From DATJPY01 sp035506135 (GTDB lineage: Bacteria > Myxococcota_A > UBA9160 > PR03), in the NCBI GenBank assembly GCA_035506135.1, contig DATJPY010000078.1, forward strand, positions 1 to 44,108: a DNA stretch of 44,108 nucleotides, written 5' to 3'. Position 1 is the first letter of the stretch. Every line of letters starts with the position of its first letter. The notes beneath the pieces were generated by a model. That model worked only from the letters and a program-made list of their open reading frames with translations, was not told the DNA's origin and did not search any database. Below, in pieces: positions 24,262 through 35,007 of the stretch. The position numbers and the translations under genes are program-made.

Positions 24262-24290
24262 TTTATAACTCATCGGAAATCTGCAGAAAA
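24262..24290 (-). promoter_or_regulatory. Candidate promoter of alr, possibly leaderless
   Basis: On the minus strand TTTTCT (24290-24285), a 17-bp spacer and TATAAA (24267-24262). The -10 box matches five of six consensus bases in an otherwise GC-rich region and lies 8 nt before the alr ATG, so transcription would start at or next to the start codon. Confidence 0.55.
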
Positions 24291-24306
24291 TCGAGCGCCG
24301 TCCGGT

Positions 24307-24335
24307 TTGACCGCCCCGGCCCGCTCGGGTAGCCT
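24307..24335 (+). promoter_or_regulatory. Candidate promoter of the thiSGE operon
   Basis: TTGACC (24307-24312) and TAGCCT (24330-24335) are 17 bp apart. The -35 box matches five of six consensus bases; the -10 box is weaker. Start would be near 24342, shortly before the thiS start. I found no TPP-riboswitch motifs in the short leader. Confidence 0.45.
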
Positions 24336-24359
24336 CCGCGCATTCCCTCGAGAGAGCCG

Positions 24360-24635
24360 GTGCCCGAGCACGAGCGAGAGACGCGACCCCAGGCCAGCGG
24401 CCGATTTCCGGCGCGCGGCGAGGCCGCGGCGTCGGTGGTCGTCTCCGTGAACGGGGAGCCGACCGCCGTGCCGCCGGCCTGCGACCTGCGACAGCTCCTC
24501 GCCCGGATCGGCATGGAGGGCCGCCGCGTCGCGGTCGCCGTGAACCGCGCCGTGGTCCCGCGCTCCGCCTACGCGAGCCACCGCCTCGCGCCGGGCGACC
24601 GCGTCGAGATCCTCGAGGCGGTGGGCGGAGGATAG
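24360..24635 (+). CDS. thiS: Sulfur carrier protein ThiS
   Basis: A ThiS/MoaD-like ubiquitin-fold protein that carries sulfur as a C-terminal thiocarboxylate for thiazole synthesis. The core VSVNGEPTAV...DLRQLLARIG, VAVAVNRAVVPRSAY, LAPGDRVEILEAVGGG ends with the required Gly-Gly. From the GTG at 24360 it is 91 residues, about 25 longer than typical; in-frame GTGs at 24435 and 24447 would give a standard-length protein. No strong ribosome site decides. ThiG follows 4 bp later. Confidence 0.9.
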   Translation: MPEHERETRPQASGRFPARGEAAASVVVSVNGEPTAVPPACDLRQLLARIGMEGRRVAVAVNRAVVPRSAYASHRLAPGDRVEILEAVGGG

Positions 24636-24639
24636 GCGC

Positions 24640-25413
24640 ATGGGCGACGGCTTCGCGCTCGCCGGGCGGCGGTTCCGCTCGCGGCTGATCGTCGGGAGCG
24701 GCAAGTACGCCTCGCTCGAGGAGACGCGCGCCGCCACGCTGGCGAGCGGCGCCGAGATGATCACCGTGGCGCTGCGCCGCGTCGACCTGTCGGCTCCGAA
24801 GGGCCAGCGCGTGCTCGACGTGATCCCGGACGGCGTCACCATCCTGCCCAACACGGCAGGGTGTTACAACGTCGAGGACGCGCTCACGACGGCGCGGCTC
24901 GGGCGGGAGCTGCTCGGCCATCCGCTGGTCAAGCTCGAGGTCATCGGCGACGAGCGCACGCTCTTCCCGGACGTCGCCGCCACGCTCGAGGCGGCCCGCA
25001 TCCTGGTGGGCGAGGGCTTCGCGGTGCTGCCGTACGTGAGCGACGACCCGGTCGCCTGCCAGCGGCTGGCGGCGCTCGGCTGCGCGGCGGTGATGCCGCT
25101 CGCGGCGCCGATCGGCTCCGGCCTCGGCATCCGCAATCCCGCCAACCTGCGCATCATCCTCGAGACGGTCGAGGTGCCGGTCATCGTCGACGCGGGCGTC
25201 GGAACCGCGAGCGACGCCTCGGTGGCGATGGAGCTCGGTGCGACCGCGGTGCTGATGAACAGCGCGATCGCCGGCGCCAAGGATCCTGTGAAGATGGCGC
25301 GGGCGATGGGCCTCGCCGTGGAGGCGGGCCGGCTCGCCTACGAGGCGGGGCGCATCCCGCGCCGCCTCTACGCCGCGGCCTCGAGCCCCCTCGACGGCCT
25401 TGCGTCGTTCTGA
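24640..25413 (+). CDS. thiG: Thiazole synthase ThiG
   Basis: A 257-residue TIM-barrel enzyme that builds the thiazole phosphate of thiamine from deoxyxylulose phosphate, dehydroglycine and ThiS-thiocarboxylate. K98 in LVKLEVIGD is the Schiff-base lysine. Further motifs are SRLIVGSGKY, ILPNTAGCYNVEDAL, VMPLAAPIGSGLGI and PVIVDAGVGTASDA. It begins 4 bp after thiS and overlaps thiE. Confidence 0.97.
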   Translation: MGDGFALAGRRFRSRLIVGSGKYASLEETRAATLASGAEMITVALRRVDLSAPKGQRVLDVIPDGVTILPNTAGCYNVEDALTTARLGRELLGHPLVKLEVIGDERTLFPDVAATLEAARILVGEGFAVLPYVSDDPVACQRLAALGCAAVMPLAAPIGSGLGIRNPANLRIILETVEVPVIVDAGVGTASDASVAMELGATAVLMNSAIAGAKDPVKMARAMGLAVEAGRLAYEAGRIPRRLYAAASSPLDGLASF

Positions 25414-26080
25414 AGGCGCGGCGCCCGCCATCCTGTGTCTGGTCACGGATCGCGCGGCGGGGACGATCGGCGCGCGGGCGCTGGTCGAGGCCGTGACGGC
25501 CGCGGTGGCCGGAGGCGTGGACTGGGTGCAGATCCGCGAGCGTGGGCTCGCGGGCCGCGCGCTCTTCGAGCTCGCCGATGAGGTCGCCGCGGCGGCGCGC
25601 CGGGCGGCGCAGGCGCGCGGCGCCGCGGTGCGCATCTTGATCAACCGACGCATCGACGTCGCGCTGGCGCTCGGCCTCGACGGCGTGCACCTCGGCTTCG
25701 ACGCCGTCGGCCCGGCGCAGGCGCGGGCGCTGCTCGGCCCGGACCGCCTGGTCGGCGTCTCGGCGCACTCCCCCGACGAGGTGGCCGCCGCTGCGCGCGA
25801 GGGCGCGAGCTACGCCCATCTGGCCCCGATCTTCGACCCGCTCTCGAAGCCACGCGAGCGGCCGCCGCTCGGCCTCGACCCGTTGACTGCGGCCCGCTGC
25901 GCCGGAATCCCCGTGCTGGCTCAGGGCGGGATCGACGCCGGCAACGCGGCCGCGGCGCTCGCGAGCGGCGCGGCCGGCATCGCGGTGACCGGCGCCGTGC
26001 TCGGCGCCGCCGACCCCGAGCGCGCAGCGCGCGCGCTGCGGGCGGCGCTCGACGGCGCCCGCGCCGAGGCGCTTCCGTGA
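25400..26080 (+). CDS. thiE: Thiamine phosphate synthase ThiE-like protein
   Basis: A 226-residue TIM-barrel protein of the ThiE/TenI family, which joins the thiazole and pyrimidine parts of thiamine. Visible are LVTDRA, VDWVQIRERGLAGRALFELA, INRRIDVALALGLDGVHLG, VSAHSPDEV, YAHLAPIFDPLSKP and the phosphate-binding GGIDAGNAAAALASGAAGIAVTGAV. A TTG start at 25400 overlaps thiG by 14 bp. It could be a TenI-type protein, but the operon favours ThiE. Its TGA overlaps the next gene's GTG. Confidence 0.88.
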   Translation: MRRSEGAAPAILCLVTDRAAGTIGARALVEAVTAAVAGGVDWVQIRERGLAGRALFELADEVAAAARRAAQARGAAVRILINRRIDVALALGLDGVHLGFDAVGPAQARALLGPDRLVGVSAHSPDEVAAAAREGASYAHLAPIFDPLSKPRERPPLGLDPLTAARCAGIPVLAQGGIDAGNAAAALASGAAGIAVTGAVLGAADPERAARALRAALDGARAEALP

Positions 26081-27480
26081 GGCGCTCCGCGCTTCGCCGT
26101 GCAGGCCGCGTGGCGGCGCTCGCGCTCGCCCTCGCCGCGCCGGCGCGCGCGGGCGAGGGCGCCGCCGCCGGCGCGGACCCGCTCGATCGCCTCGAGGAGC
26201 GCGTCGTCGACGTCTCGAAGCGGGTCACGCCCTCGGTGGTGCAGGTCGAGGCGATCGTGAAGGTCAACGACCGGCGCTCCGAGGTGACGGGCTCCGGTGT
26301 CATCGCCAGCGCCGACGGGCGCATCCTCACCAACCATCACGTGGTCGACAAGGCCGAGAAGGTCACCATCGCGGTCCCGGGCCTGCGCGCCAAGCTGCCG
26401 GCGCGGATCATCGGCTCCGACAAGCAGACCGACATCGCGCTCCTGCGCGTCGACCCGCCGCAGCCGCTCGCCGCGGCGACCTTCGGCAGCTCCGACGCGG
26501 TGCGGGTGGGGCAGTGGGTGCTCGCGGTCGGCAACCCCTACGGGCTCGACGGCACCGTCTCGCTCGGCATCGTCTCGGCCAAGGGCCGAAACCTCGGCAT
26601 CCCGGACCTGCTGAACGAGTTCATCCAGACCGACGCGATGATCGACCGCGGCTCGTCGGGCGGCCCGCTGGTCGACCTCGAGGGGCGGGTCGTCGGCATC
26701 AACTCGCGCGGCCAGGGCCGCGGCATCGGCTTCACCATCCCGATCGACACGGCGCTCGAGGTGATGCGCGAGCTCGAGGCCGGCGGCGTCGAGCGAGGCT
26801 GGCTCGGCATCACCATCCAGCCGCTCGACCGCGAGCTGGCCTCCTACTTCCACGTGCCCGACCAGACCGGGGTGATCGTCGACAGTGTCACGCCCCACTC
26901 GCCCGCCGCGCGGGCCGGCCTCGAGCCCGGCGACATCCTGACCGCCTTCGACGGCCAGCCGATCGAGGCCGAGAAGGAGGAGGACCTGGGCGCCTTCCAG
27001 CGGCTGGTGGCGCACGTGCCGCCGGGCCGGAACGCGGAGCTCTCGCTGCTGCGCGACGGCAAGCCCAAGAAGGTGAAGCTCGAGCTGGCCGCCGCGCCGA
27101 AGGTCGAGTCCGACGAGGTCACGAGCGACGCCGGCTTCCACGCCCAGGAGATCACCGAGACGCTCTACCGCACGCAGCGGCTCAACACACGGCGCGGCGC
27201 CTTCGTCTCGTACGTCGAGAGCGGCTCGCCCGCGGCCGAGGCCGGCCTCCTCACTGGCGACGTGATCCGGAGGGTCGAGGGGCACGACATCGACGACCTC
27301 GGCGAGCTGCGCAAGGCGCTCGCCACGTCGCGCAGCCTGCCGCGCTTCCTGGTGACGGCGGAGCGCGGCGACGAGATGCGCTTCCTGCTGGTGCGCCGTG
27401 GCGCGCGCCCGGCCTCGGGCGGCCAGCGCGACGCCGAGCAGCCGGGAGGACCCGGCGAGACGGCGGGCCCGAGCGACTGA
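26077..27480 (+). CDS. HtrA/Deg-type serine protease with two PDZ domains
   Basis: A 467-residue periplasmic protease. A signal peptide (about 1-25, LALALAAPARA) precedes a trypsin-like domain with the triad H88 (TNHHVV), D119 (TDIALL) and S194 in GSSGGPL; most HtrA proteins have GNSGGP here. Two PDZ domains follow (about 255-345 and 375-450), and an acidic, Pro/Gly-rich tail. The GTG overlaps the thiE stop as GTGA, coupling a protease to thiamine genes, which is probably incidental. First of three HtrA paralogues within 5.8 kb. Confidence 0.93.
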   Translation: MRRSALRRAGRVAALALALAAPARAGEGAAAGADPLDRLEERVVDVSKRVTPSVVQVEAIVKVNDRRSEVTGSGVIASADGRILTNHHVVDKAEKVTIAVPGLRAKLPARIIGSDKQTDIALLRVDPPQPLAAATFGSSDAVRVGQWVLAVGNPYGLDGTVSLGIVSAKGRNLGIPDLLNEFIQTDAMIDRGSSGGPLVDLEGRVVGINSRGQGRGIGFTIPIDTALEVMRELEAGGVERGWLGITIQPLDRELASYFHVPDQTGVIVDSVTPHSPAARAGLEPGDILTAFDGQPIEAEKEEDLGAFQRLVAHVPPGRNAELSLLRDGKPKKVKLELAAAPKVESDEVTSDAGFHAQEITETLYRTQRLNTRRGAFVSYVESGSPAAEAGLLTGDVIRRVEGHDIDDLGELRKALATSRSLPRFLVTAERGDEMRFLLVRRGARPASGGQRDAEQPGGPGETAGPSD

Positions 27481-27482
27481 CG

Positions 27483-27602
27483 TTGCTGAGCTGTCGCACG
27501 TCCTGATGAACTTCGCTCGGCTTCGCCTCGCTGCGCGCGCCTCTTGCTGAGCTGTCGCACGTCCTGATGAACTTCGCTCGGCTTCGCCTCGCTGCGCGCG
27601 CC
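27483..27602 (+). repeat. Two identical 59-bp tandem repeats after the HtrA-like gene
   Basis: Units at 27483-27541 and 27544-27602 appear identical and are separated by TC, giving a 61-bp period. Each begins TTGCTGAGCTGTCGCACG and ends CTCGCTGCGCGCGCC. The array starts 2 bp after the stop codon and lies between convergent htrA-type and galK genes. A diverged inverted copy is at 7841-7897. Two units with a 2-nt gap rule out a CRISPR array. Confidence 0.85.
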
Positions 27603-27623
27603 GCCAGGGGCGGCGCTTGCGGT

Positions 27624-28823
27624 CTACCCCAGGCGATCGACTTGCCCCGGAGGCAACGAGATCGTGCTGGCGCCTTCCGCAGCGCGCACAGCAAGGACCG
27701 GCGGCTCGCGATCGAAGCGAGCGGCGAAGCCCGCGCGGATCGCTGCCGCGACGGCGTCGGCGCGCTCCGGCGCCACCAGGTGCAGCGTGCAGCCTCCGAA
27801 GCCGGCTCCCGTGAGCCGCGAGCCGTAGCAGCCCGGTGTCGCGTCGCCGAACGCGCAGAGCGCGTCGAGCTCGGGCACGCTCACCTCGAAGTCGTCGCGC
27901 AGGCTCGCCATCCCCTCGCGCACGAGTGCGCCGGCGCGCGCGAGGTCGCCCGCCGCGAGCGCCTCCGCCATCGCGTCGACCCGCTCGTTCTCGGTGAGGA
28001 CGTGGCGCGCGCGGCGCGCGAGAGTCGAGTCGAGCCGGCGCTCGAGGTCGGCGAGCCGGCCCGGCTCGACGTCGCGCCAGGACCCGGCGTCGGGAGGTAC
28101 CACGCCGCGCGCGCGGGCCTGCGCGAGCGCCTCCTCGCACTCGCGGCGGCGCGCGCCGTAGTCGCCGTCCGCGAGCCTGCGGCGCACCCCGGAGTCGACG
28201 ACGAGAAGGGCCAGGCGATCGCTCGGGAGCGGCACCACGCGCGCCGAGAAGTCGCGGCAGTCGATGCGGAGCGCCGCATCGCGCTGCCCGAGCGCGCTCG
28301 CGAGCTGGTCCATGCGCCCGCACGGCACGCCGACGAACTCGCACTCCGCGCGCCAGGCGAGCCGCGCGCGCTCGGCCGCGTCGAGGCCCACGCCGGCGGC
28401 CGCGTCGAGCAGCGTTGCCATCGCCACCTCGAGCGCGGCCGAGCTCGAGAGGCCCGACTCGCGCGGGAGATCGCTCGCCAGCGCCACGTCGAGGCCGGCG
28501 ACGGGCAGGCCCTCGCGCTGGAACGCCCAGGCCACGCCGGTGACGTAGTCGAGCCAGCCGCGCCCGCGCGCCGCGCGGCCGGGCTCGATCTCGCCCGCGG
28601 CGCCGAGCGCGGTGGAGTGGACCCGAAGCCGCGAGTCGCTGCGCCGCGCCGCCACCGCGACCGTGGCGCGATCGATCGCACAGGGCAGCACCAGGCCGCC
28701 GTTGTAATCGGTGTGCTCGCCGATCAGGTTCACGCGGCCGGGCGCCCGCACCGCCAGCTCGGGGCTGCGCCCGAACGCCTCGCGCAGTCCCCGGACGGCC
28801 GCTCGCAGCACGACGTCGGACAC
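27624..28823 (-). CDS. galK: Galactokinase
   Basis: A 399-residue GHMP kinase that phosphorylates galactose at C1, first step of the Leloir pathway. The galactokinase signature GRVNLIGEHTDYN lies at 29-41, the GHMP ATP loop LPRESGLSSSAALE near 120, GRMDQLAS with the catalytic Asp near 190, and the C-terminal SRLTGAGFGGCTLHLV. GTG start at 28823 with a GGAG unusually close upstream. No other galactose gene is adjacent; it sits alone between protease genes. Confidence 0.95.
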   Translation of the reverse strand: MSDVVLRAAVRGLREAFGRSPELAVRAPGRVNLIGEHTDYNGGLVLPCAIDRATVAVAARRSDSRLRVHSTALGAAGEIEPGRAARGRGWLDYVTGVAWAFQREGLPVAGLDVALASDLPRESGLSSSAALEVAMATLLDAAAGVGLDAAERARLAWRAECEFVGVPCGRMDQLASALGQRDAALRIDCRDFSARVVPLPSDRLALLVVDSGVRRRLADGDYGARRRECEEALAQARARGVVPPDAGSWRDVEPGRLADLERRLDSTLARRARHVLTENERVDAMAEALAAGDLARAGALVREGMASLRDDFEVSVPELDALCAFGDATPGCYGSRLTGAGFGGCTLHLVAPERADAVAAAIRAGFAARFDREPPVLAVRAAEGASTISLPPGQVDRLG

Positions 28824-28962
28824 GCTCCGAAGCTACCGAAGGCCGATTGCCGGAGGGGAGGCCGGACCCTACGCTGGCCGTCTCCGATCGCCCGCCGCAT
28901 CGGGCCTGAATAGCCCGACGCCAGCGGGCGTCTGCAGGCGTGACCGCCTTCGAACGAGGACG

Positions 28963-30306
28963 ATGGGGCTTCGGATCGCATCGCTCGCCGCGCTGTTCGC
29001 GCTCGGCGCTGCCGCCCATCCGGCGGCTGCGGGGGATCCCTTCCTGCGCCGGACTGCGGCGGTCGAGGTCGCAGAGCACGTGGGGCCGTCGGTCGTGAAC
29101 ATCACCACCGAAACCGAGGTGCGCCAGACGAGCCCCTTCGAGGGCTTCCGCGGGGATCCCCTGTTCCAGCGCTTCTTCCAGGACTTCTTCGACCCGGGCA
29201 TGCCGCGCACGGCGCAGAGCCTGGGCTCGGGCGTGCTCATCGACAAGGACGGGCACGTGCTGACGAACGAGCACGTGGTGGGCGGCGCCAACCGCATCAA
29301 GATCACGCTCTCGGACGGCCGCGAGTTCGACGCCACGCTGGTCGGCGCCGACTCCAACAACGACCTGGCGGTGCTGAAGATCGACGGCGCCGAGAAGCTG
29401 CCCTGGACCGCGCCCGGCACCTCCAAGGACCTGCTGGTGGGCGAGCCGGTGATCGCGATCGGCAACCCGTTCGGCCTCTCCAACACGGTCACCACCGGGG
29501 TGGTCTCCGCTCTCGACCGCTCGATCCACACCGACGACCGCACCTTCTACGGCTTCATCCAGACCGACGCGTCGATCAACCCCGGCAACAGCGGTGGGCC
29601 GCTGCTGAACGCCGAGGGCACGCTGATCGGTGTCAACACCGCGATCTACCAGGGCGCCCAGGGCATCGGCTTCGCCATCCCGATCGACGTGGCGCACCGC
29701 GTGGTGGACCAGCTCCTGGCGCACGGCTCGGTCGCCCCCGTCTGGATCGGGCTCGAGCTCCAGGACCTCGACCCGCGCCTGCACGACGCGATGGACCTGC
29801 CGCGCGGCACCAAAGGCGCGCTGGTGTCGGGCGTCACGTCGGGCTCGTCCGCCGCGAAGGCGGGCGTGAAGCGCGGCGACCTGGTGACCCGCGCGGGGGG
29901 TCACGCCGTCGAGACCGCGCGCGACGTCTACGCGATCGTCGAGGCGGCGACGCCGGGCGAGGAGATCCCCCTCGAGGTGCTGCGCAACGGGCAGAGGCAG
30001 ACGCTCACGGCCCACGCGGACGGCATCTCGGACGAGGGCGTCGCCGCGCTCGCCGAGCGCCTGCTCGGGCTCTCGCTCGCCGCCGAGAAGCCAGCGGGCT
30101 TCCGGGTGAATGCGGTGCGACCGCAGAGCGGCGCCGCGGCGGTCGGCTTCAAGCCGGGCGACGTCGTGCTCGGCATCAATGGCAGGCCGCTCGCGGACGC
30201 CGACGCGTTCCGCCGCTGCGTGCTCGATCTCCAGGGCCGTTCGCGCGCGCTGGTCGTGGTTCAGCGCGCAGGCGGCCGATACCATGTGACGGTTCCGCTC
30301 TCCTAG
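28963..30306 (+). CDS. HtrA/DegQ-type periplasmic serine protease
   Basis: A 447-residue protease with a signal peptide (ATG at 28963; cleavage near residue 23, HPAAA), triad H104 (TNEHVV), D134 (NNDLAVL) and S210 (GNSGGP), and two PDZ domains (about 255-345 and 365-447). Members of this family degrade or refold damaged envelope proteins. It diverges from galK across about 140 bp and is followed 31 bp later by a second, clearly different paralogue. Confidence 0.95.
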   Translation: MGLRIASLAALFALGAAAHPAAAGDPFLRRTAAVEVAEHVGPSVVNITTETEVRQTSPFEGFRGDPLFQRFFQDFFDPGMPRTAQSLGSGVLIDKDGHVLTNEHVVGGANRIKITLSDGREFDATLVGADSNNDLAVLKIDGAEKLPWTAPGTSKDLLVGEPVIAIGNPFGLSNTVTTGVVSALDRSIHTDDRTFYGFIQTDASINPGNSGGPLLNAEGTLIGVNTAIYQGAQGIGFAIPIDVAHRVVDQLLAHGSVAPVWIGLELQDLDPRLHDAMDLPRGTKGALVSGVTSGSSAAKAGVKRGDLVTRAGGHAVETARDVYAIVEAATPGEEIPLEVLRNGQRQTLTAHADGISDEGVAALAERLLGLSLAAEKPAGFRVNAVRPQSGAAAVGFKPGDVVLGINGRPLADADAFRRCVLDLQGRSRALVVVQRAGGRYHVTVPLS

Positions 30307-30337
30307 TGCGGAGCGCGGACGAAGGGGTAGAGGGAAG

Positions 30338-31873
30338 ATGACTGCTCGCCGAATCCTCCTGGGCCTGTTCGCCGGTGCGGCGGTCGCCGCCGTGCTGGCG
30401 TTCGTGGGCGTCCTCGACATCGACGTGCACTGGCGCAGCAACGACGCGCGCGCCATCGAGCTGTTCGGCGACAAGAAGGCCGACCCCGCGACGCCGGGCA
30501 GCGGCCCGCCGTTCTGGCAGACCGCGCCCGGCAGCTCGCCGCTCGCCGAGCCGCCGTCGCGCGGCTCGTTCGCCGATCTCGCCGAGCACGTCTCGCCGGC
30601 GGTCGTGAGCGTTCGCACCTCCAAGACGGTGTCGGGGCCCGGCGGCGCCGCGGGTCCGCACGGCCAGCAGAACCCGATGGAGCCCTTCGGCGGCGGCAAC
30701 CCGTTCGAGGAGTTCTTCGGCAAGCGCGAGTTCCAGGTGCCGAGCCTCGGTTCGGGCTTCGTGATCTCCGCCGACGGCTACATCGTCACCAACAACCACG
30801 TGGTGGAGGACGTCGACAAGATCGAGGTCGCCTTCAAGGACGGGAAGGAGCTGCAGGCCGAGATCATCGGGCGCGACCCCGCCACCGACATCGCCCTGAT
30901 CAAGGTCAAGCCCGAGAAGCCGCTCGCCGCGCTCCCGTTCGGCGACTCGAGCAAGCTGCGGCCGGGCGACTGGGTGATCGCGATCGGCAACCCGTTCGGC
31001 CTCGAGCACACCGTGACCGCGGGCATCGTCTCGGCGCTGCACCGCCGCAACATCGGCGCGGGCCGCTACGACGACTTCATCCAGACCGACGCCGCGATCA
31101 ACCCCGGCAACTCGGGCGGCCCGCTGATCGACCTCGCCGGCGAGGTGGTGGGCATCAACACCGCGATCAACCCGCGCGCCAACACGATCGGCTTCGCGGT
31201 CCCCATCGACATGGCGAAGGAGGTGCTCCCGAGCCTGAAGGACGCGGGCCACGTGACGCGCGGCTGGCTCGGCGTCGTGATCCAGCGCATCACGCCCGAT
31301 CTCGCCGACCAGCTCAAGCTCGCCGGCACCGACGGCGCGCTCATCTCCCGCGTCGACCCGAAGGGTCCCGCGCAGGAGGCCGGCATCCAGCGCGGCGACG
31401 TGATCACGCAGTTCGGCGACAAGCCGATCAAGGAGATGGAGGAGCTGCCGCGGCTCGTGGCCACCTCGCCGCCGGGCGCCAAGGTGGCGCTCACCCTGAT
31501 GCGCGACGGCAAGGAGAAGAAGGTCGACGTGAAGCTCGGCACGCTCAAGGAGGGCGAGGAGGTCGCCAAGGCGGACGCGCCCGAGAAGGGCCCCGCCACC
31601 TTCGGGCTGCGCGTGCAGCCGCTCTCCGAGGAGCTGGCGGAGCAGCTCGGCGTCGACGAGAAGCGCGGCGTGGTGGTGGCCGAGGTCGAGTCGGGGAGCC
31701 CCGGCGACGAGGCCGGCCTGCGCCGCGGCGACGTCGTGCTCGAGGTGAACCAGCAGGAGATCGGGAGCGTGGGCGACTTCCGCAAGTCGCTCGAGGGCAA
31801 GGAGAAGGCCCTGCTCCTGGTGCGCCGCGCCGACAACACGATCTACGTCGCTTTGAAGCGAAAAGAGGGCTGA
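30338..31873 (+). CDS. degP: DegP/MucD-type periplasmic serine protease
   Basis: A 511-residue DegP-like protease. An N-terminal hydrophobic segment (about 5-27) is followed by a Pro/Gly linker rather than a clear cleavage site, so it may stay membrane-anchored. Triad H154 (TNNHVV), D184 (ATDIALI) and S259 (GNSGGP) are intact, with IQTDAAIN typical of DegP, and two PDZ domains (about 315-395 and 425-505). It follows its paralogue by 31 bp and precedes clpB by 45 bp, forming an envelope-cytosol proteostasis block. Confidence 0.96.
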   Translation: MTARRILLGLFAGAAVAAVLAFVGVLDIDVHWRSNDARAIELFGDKKADPATPGSGPPFWQTAPGSSPLAEPPSRGSFADLAEHVSPAVVSVRTSKTVSGPGGAAGPHGQQNPMEPFGGGNPFEEFFGKREFQVPSLGSGFVISADGYIVTNNHVVEDVDKIEVAFKDGKELQAEIIGRDPATDIALIKVKPEKPLAALPFGDSSKLRPGDWVIAIGNPFGLEHTVTAGIVSALHRRNIGAGRYDDFIQTDAAINPGNSGGPLIDLAGEVVGINTAINPRANTIGFAVPIDMAKEVLPSLKDAGHVTRGWLGVVIQRITPDLADQLKLAGTDGALISRVDPKGPAQEAGIQRGDVITQFGDKPIKEMEELPRLVATSPPGAKVALTLMRDGKEKKVDVKLGTLKEGEEVAKADAPEKGPATFGLRVQPLSEELAEQLGVDEKRGVVVAEVESGSPGDEAGLRRGDVVLEVNQQEIGSVGDFRKSLEGKEKALLLVRRADNTIYVALKRKEG

Positions 31874-31887
31874 TTTCAGGCCTTGCA

Positions 31888-31918
31888 GGGGGGCTAGGCG
31901 TGCTTAGCCTAGCCCTCC
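31888..31918 (+). promoter_or_regulatory. 12-bp hairpin abutting the clpB start codon
   Basis: Perfect 9-bp arms GGGCTAGGC and GCCTAGCCC around a 7-nt loop GTGCTTA, extended by two G-C pairs and one G-U pair to 12 pairs. The right arm ends directly before the clpB ATG, and the only ribosome-site-like sequence, AGGGGGG, is in the left arm. It could be an RNA element controlling clpB translation, a protein operator, or the terminator of the upstream protease. The arms do not match CIRCE. Confidence 0.6.
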
Positions 31919-34509
<2,591 letters not shown>

Positions 34510-34513
<4 letters not shown>

Positions 34514-35007
34514 CTTCTTCGGGTCTGCAGCCAGAGCAGCCGGCCGAAGGCGATCGCCGCGGCAGCGCTGAACGCGCCCGTCGCCCAGGCCAGGCTCGTC
34601 GCGCCGGCCCTCGCGAGCGCGGGCGCCGCGACGAGGGCGCCCGCCAGCGCGAGCGCCTCGAAGGCCCAGAGCCGGAGCGACGACGTCGAGCCCGCCATCA
34701 CACCGGGCTGGATCAGCCGCACGCGCTCGAGCCCGCGCGTCGCCCGGTAGAGCGGGAGGACCTCGATCGCGGCGAAGAGCGGCGTCGCGAGGAAGACCGC
34801 GTACCACGGGAGCCCGCGCAGCACGAGCGGCGTCGCCACCAAGGTGACCGCCAGCGCGACGAGCCAGGGCGAGCGCCGCACGATGCGCCGCAGCGCGGCG
34901 CCGGTTTCCGCATCCGGCACCACGAAGGTCCGGCCCCACGGCGCCGTGAAGAGCTCGCGGCCCCGGTCGTCGCGCGCGAAGCCGCGCTCGCGAATCTCCT
35001 GCGTCAC
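34510..35007 (-). CDS. Small four-helix membrane protein overlapping the RHS gene
   Basis: A 165-residue protein of no family I recognise. A polar N-terminus (1-44, ending in RRIVRRS) precedes four likely membrane helices at about 46-65, 67-87, 113-131 and 136-159. The GTG at 35007 overlaps the RHS gene stop as GTGA, with GGAGGG 7 nt upstream, so it is translated with the RHS protein. Position and topology would suit an immunity or accessory protein for the RHS product, but nothing in the sequence proves this. Its stop overlaps that of clpB. Confidence 0.75.

Noticed and set aside
24336..24440. Possible TPP riboswitch ahead of thiS
   Set aside because: None of the conserved thi-box segments are visible and the leader is too short.
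27483..27602. Short CRISPR array
   Set aside because: Two 59-bp units separated by 2 bp have no spacers, and no cas genes are present.
31888..31918. CIRCE (HrcA) operator upstream of clpB
   Set aside because: The 9-bp arm geometry is similar, but the bases do not match TTAGCACTC-N9-GAGTGCTAA.
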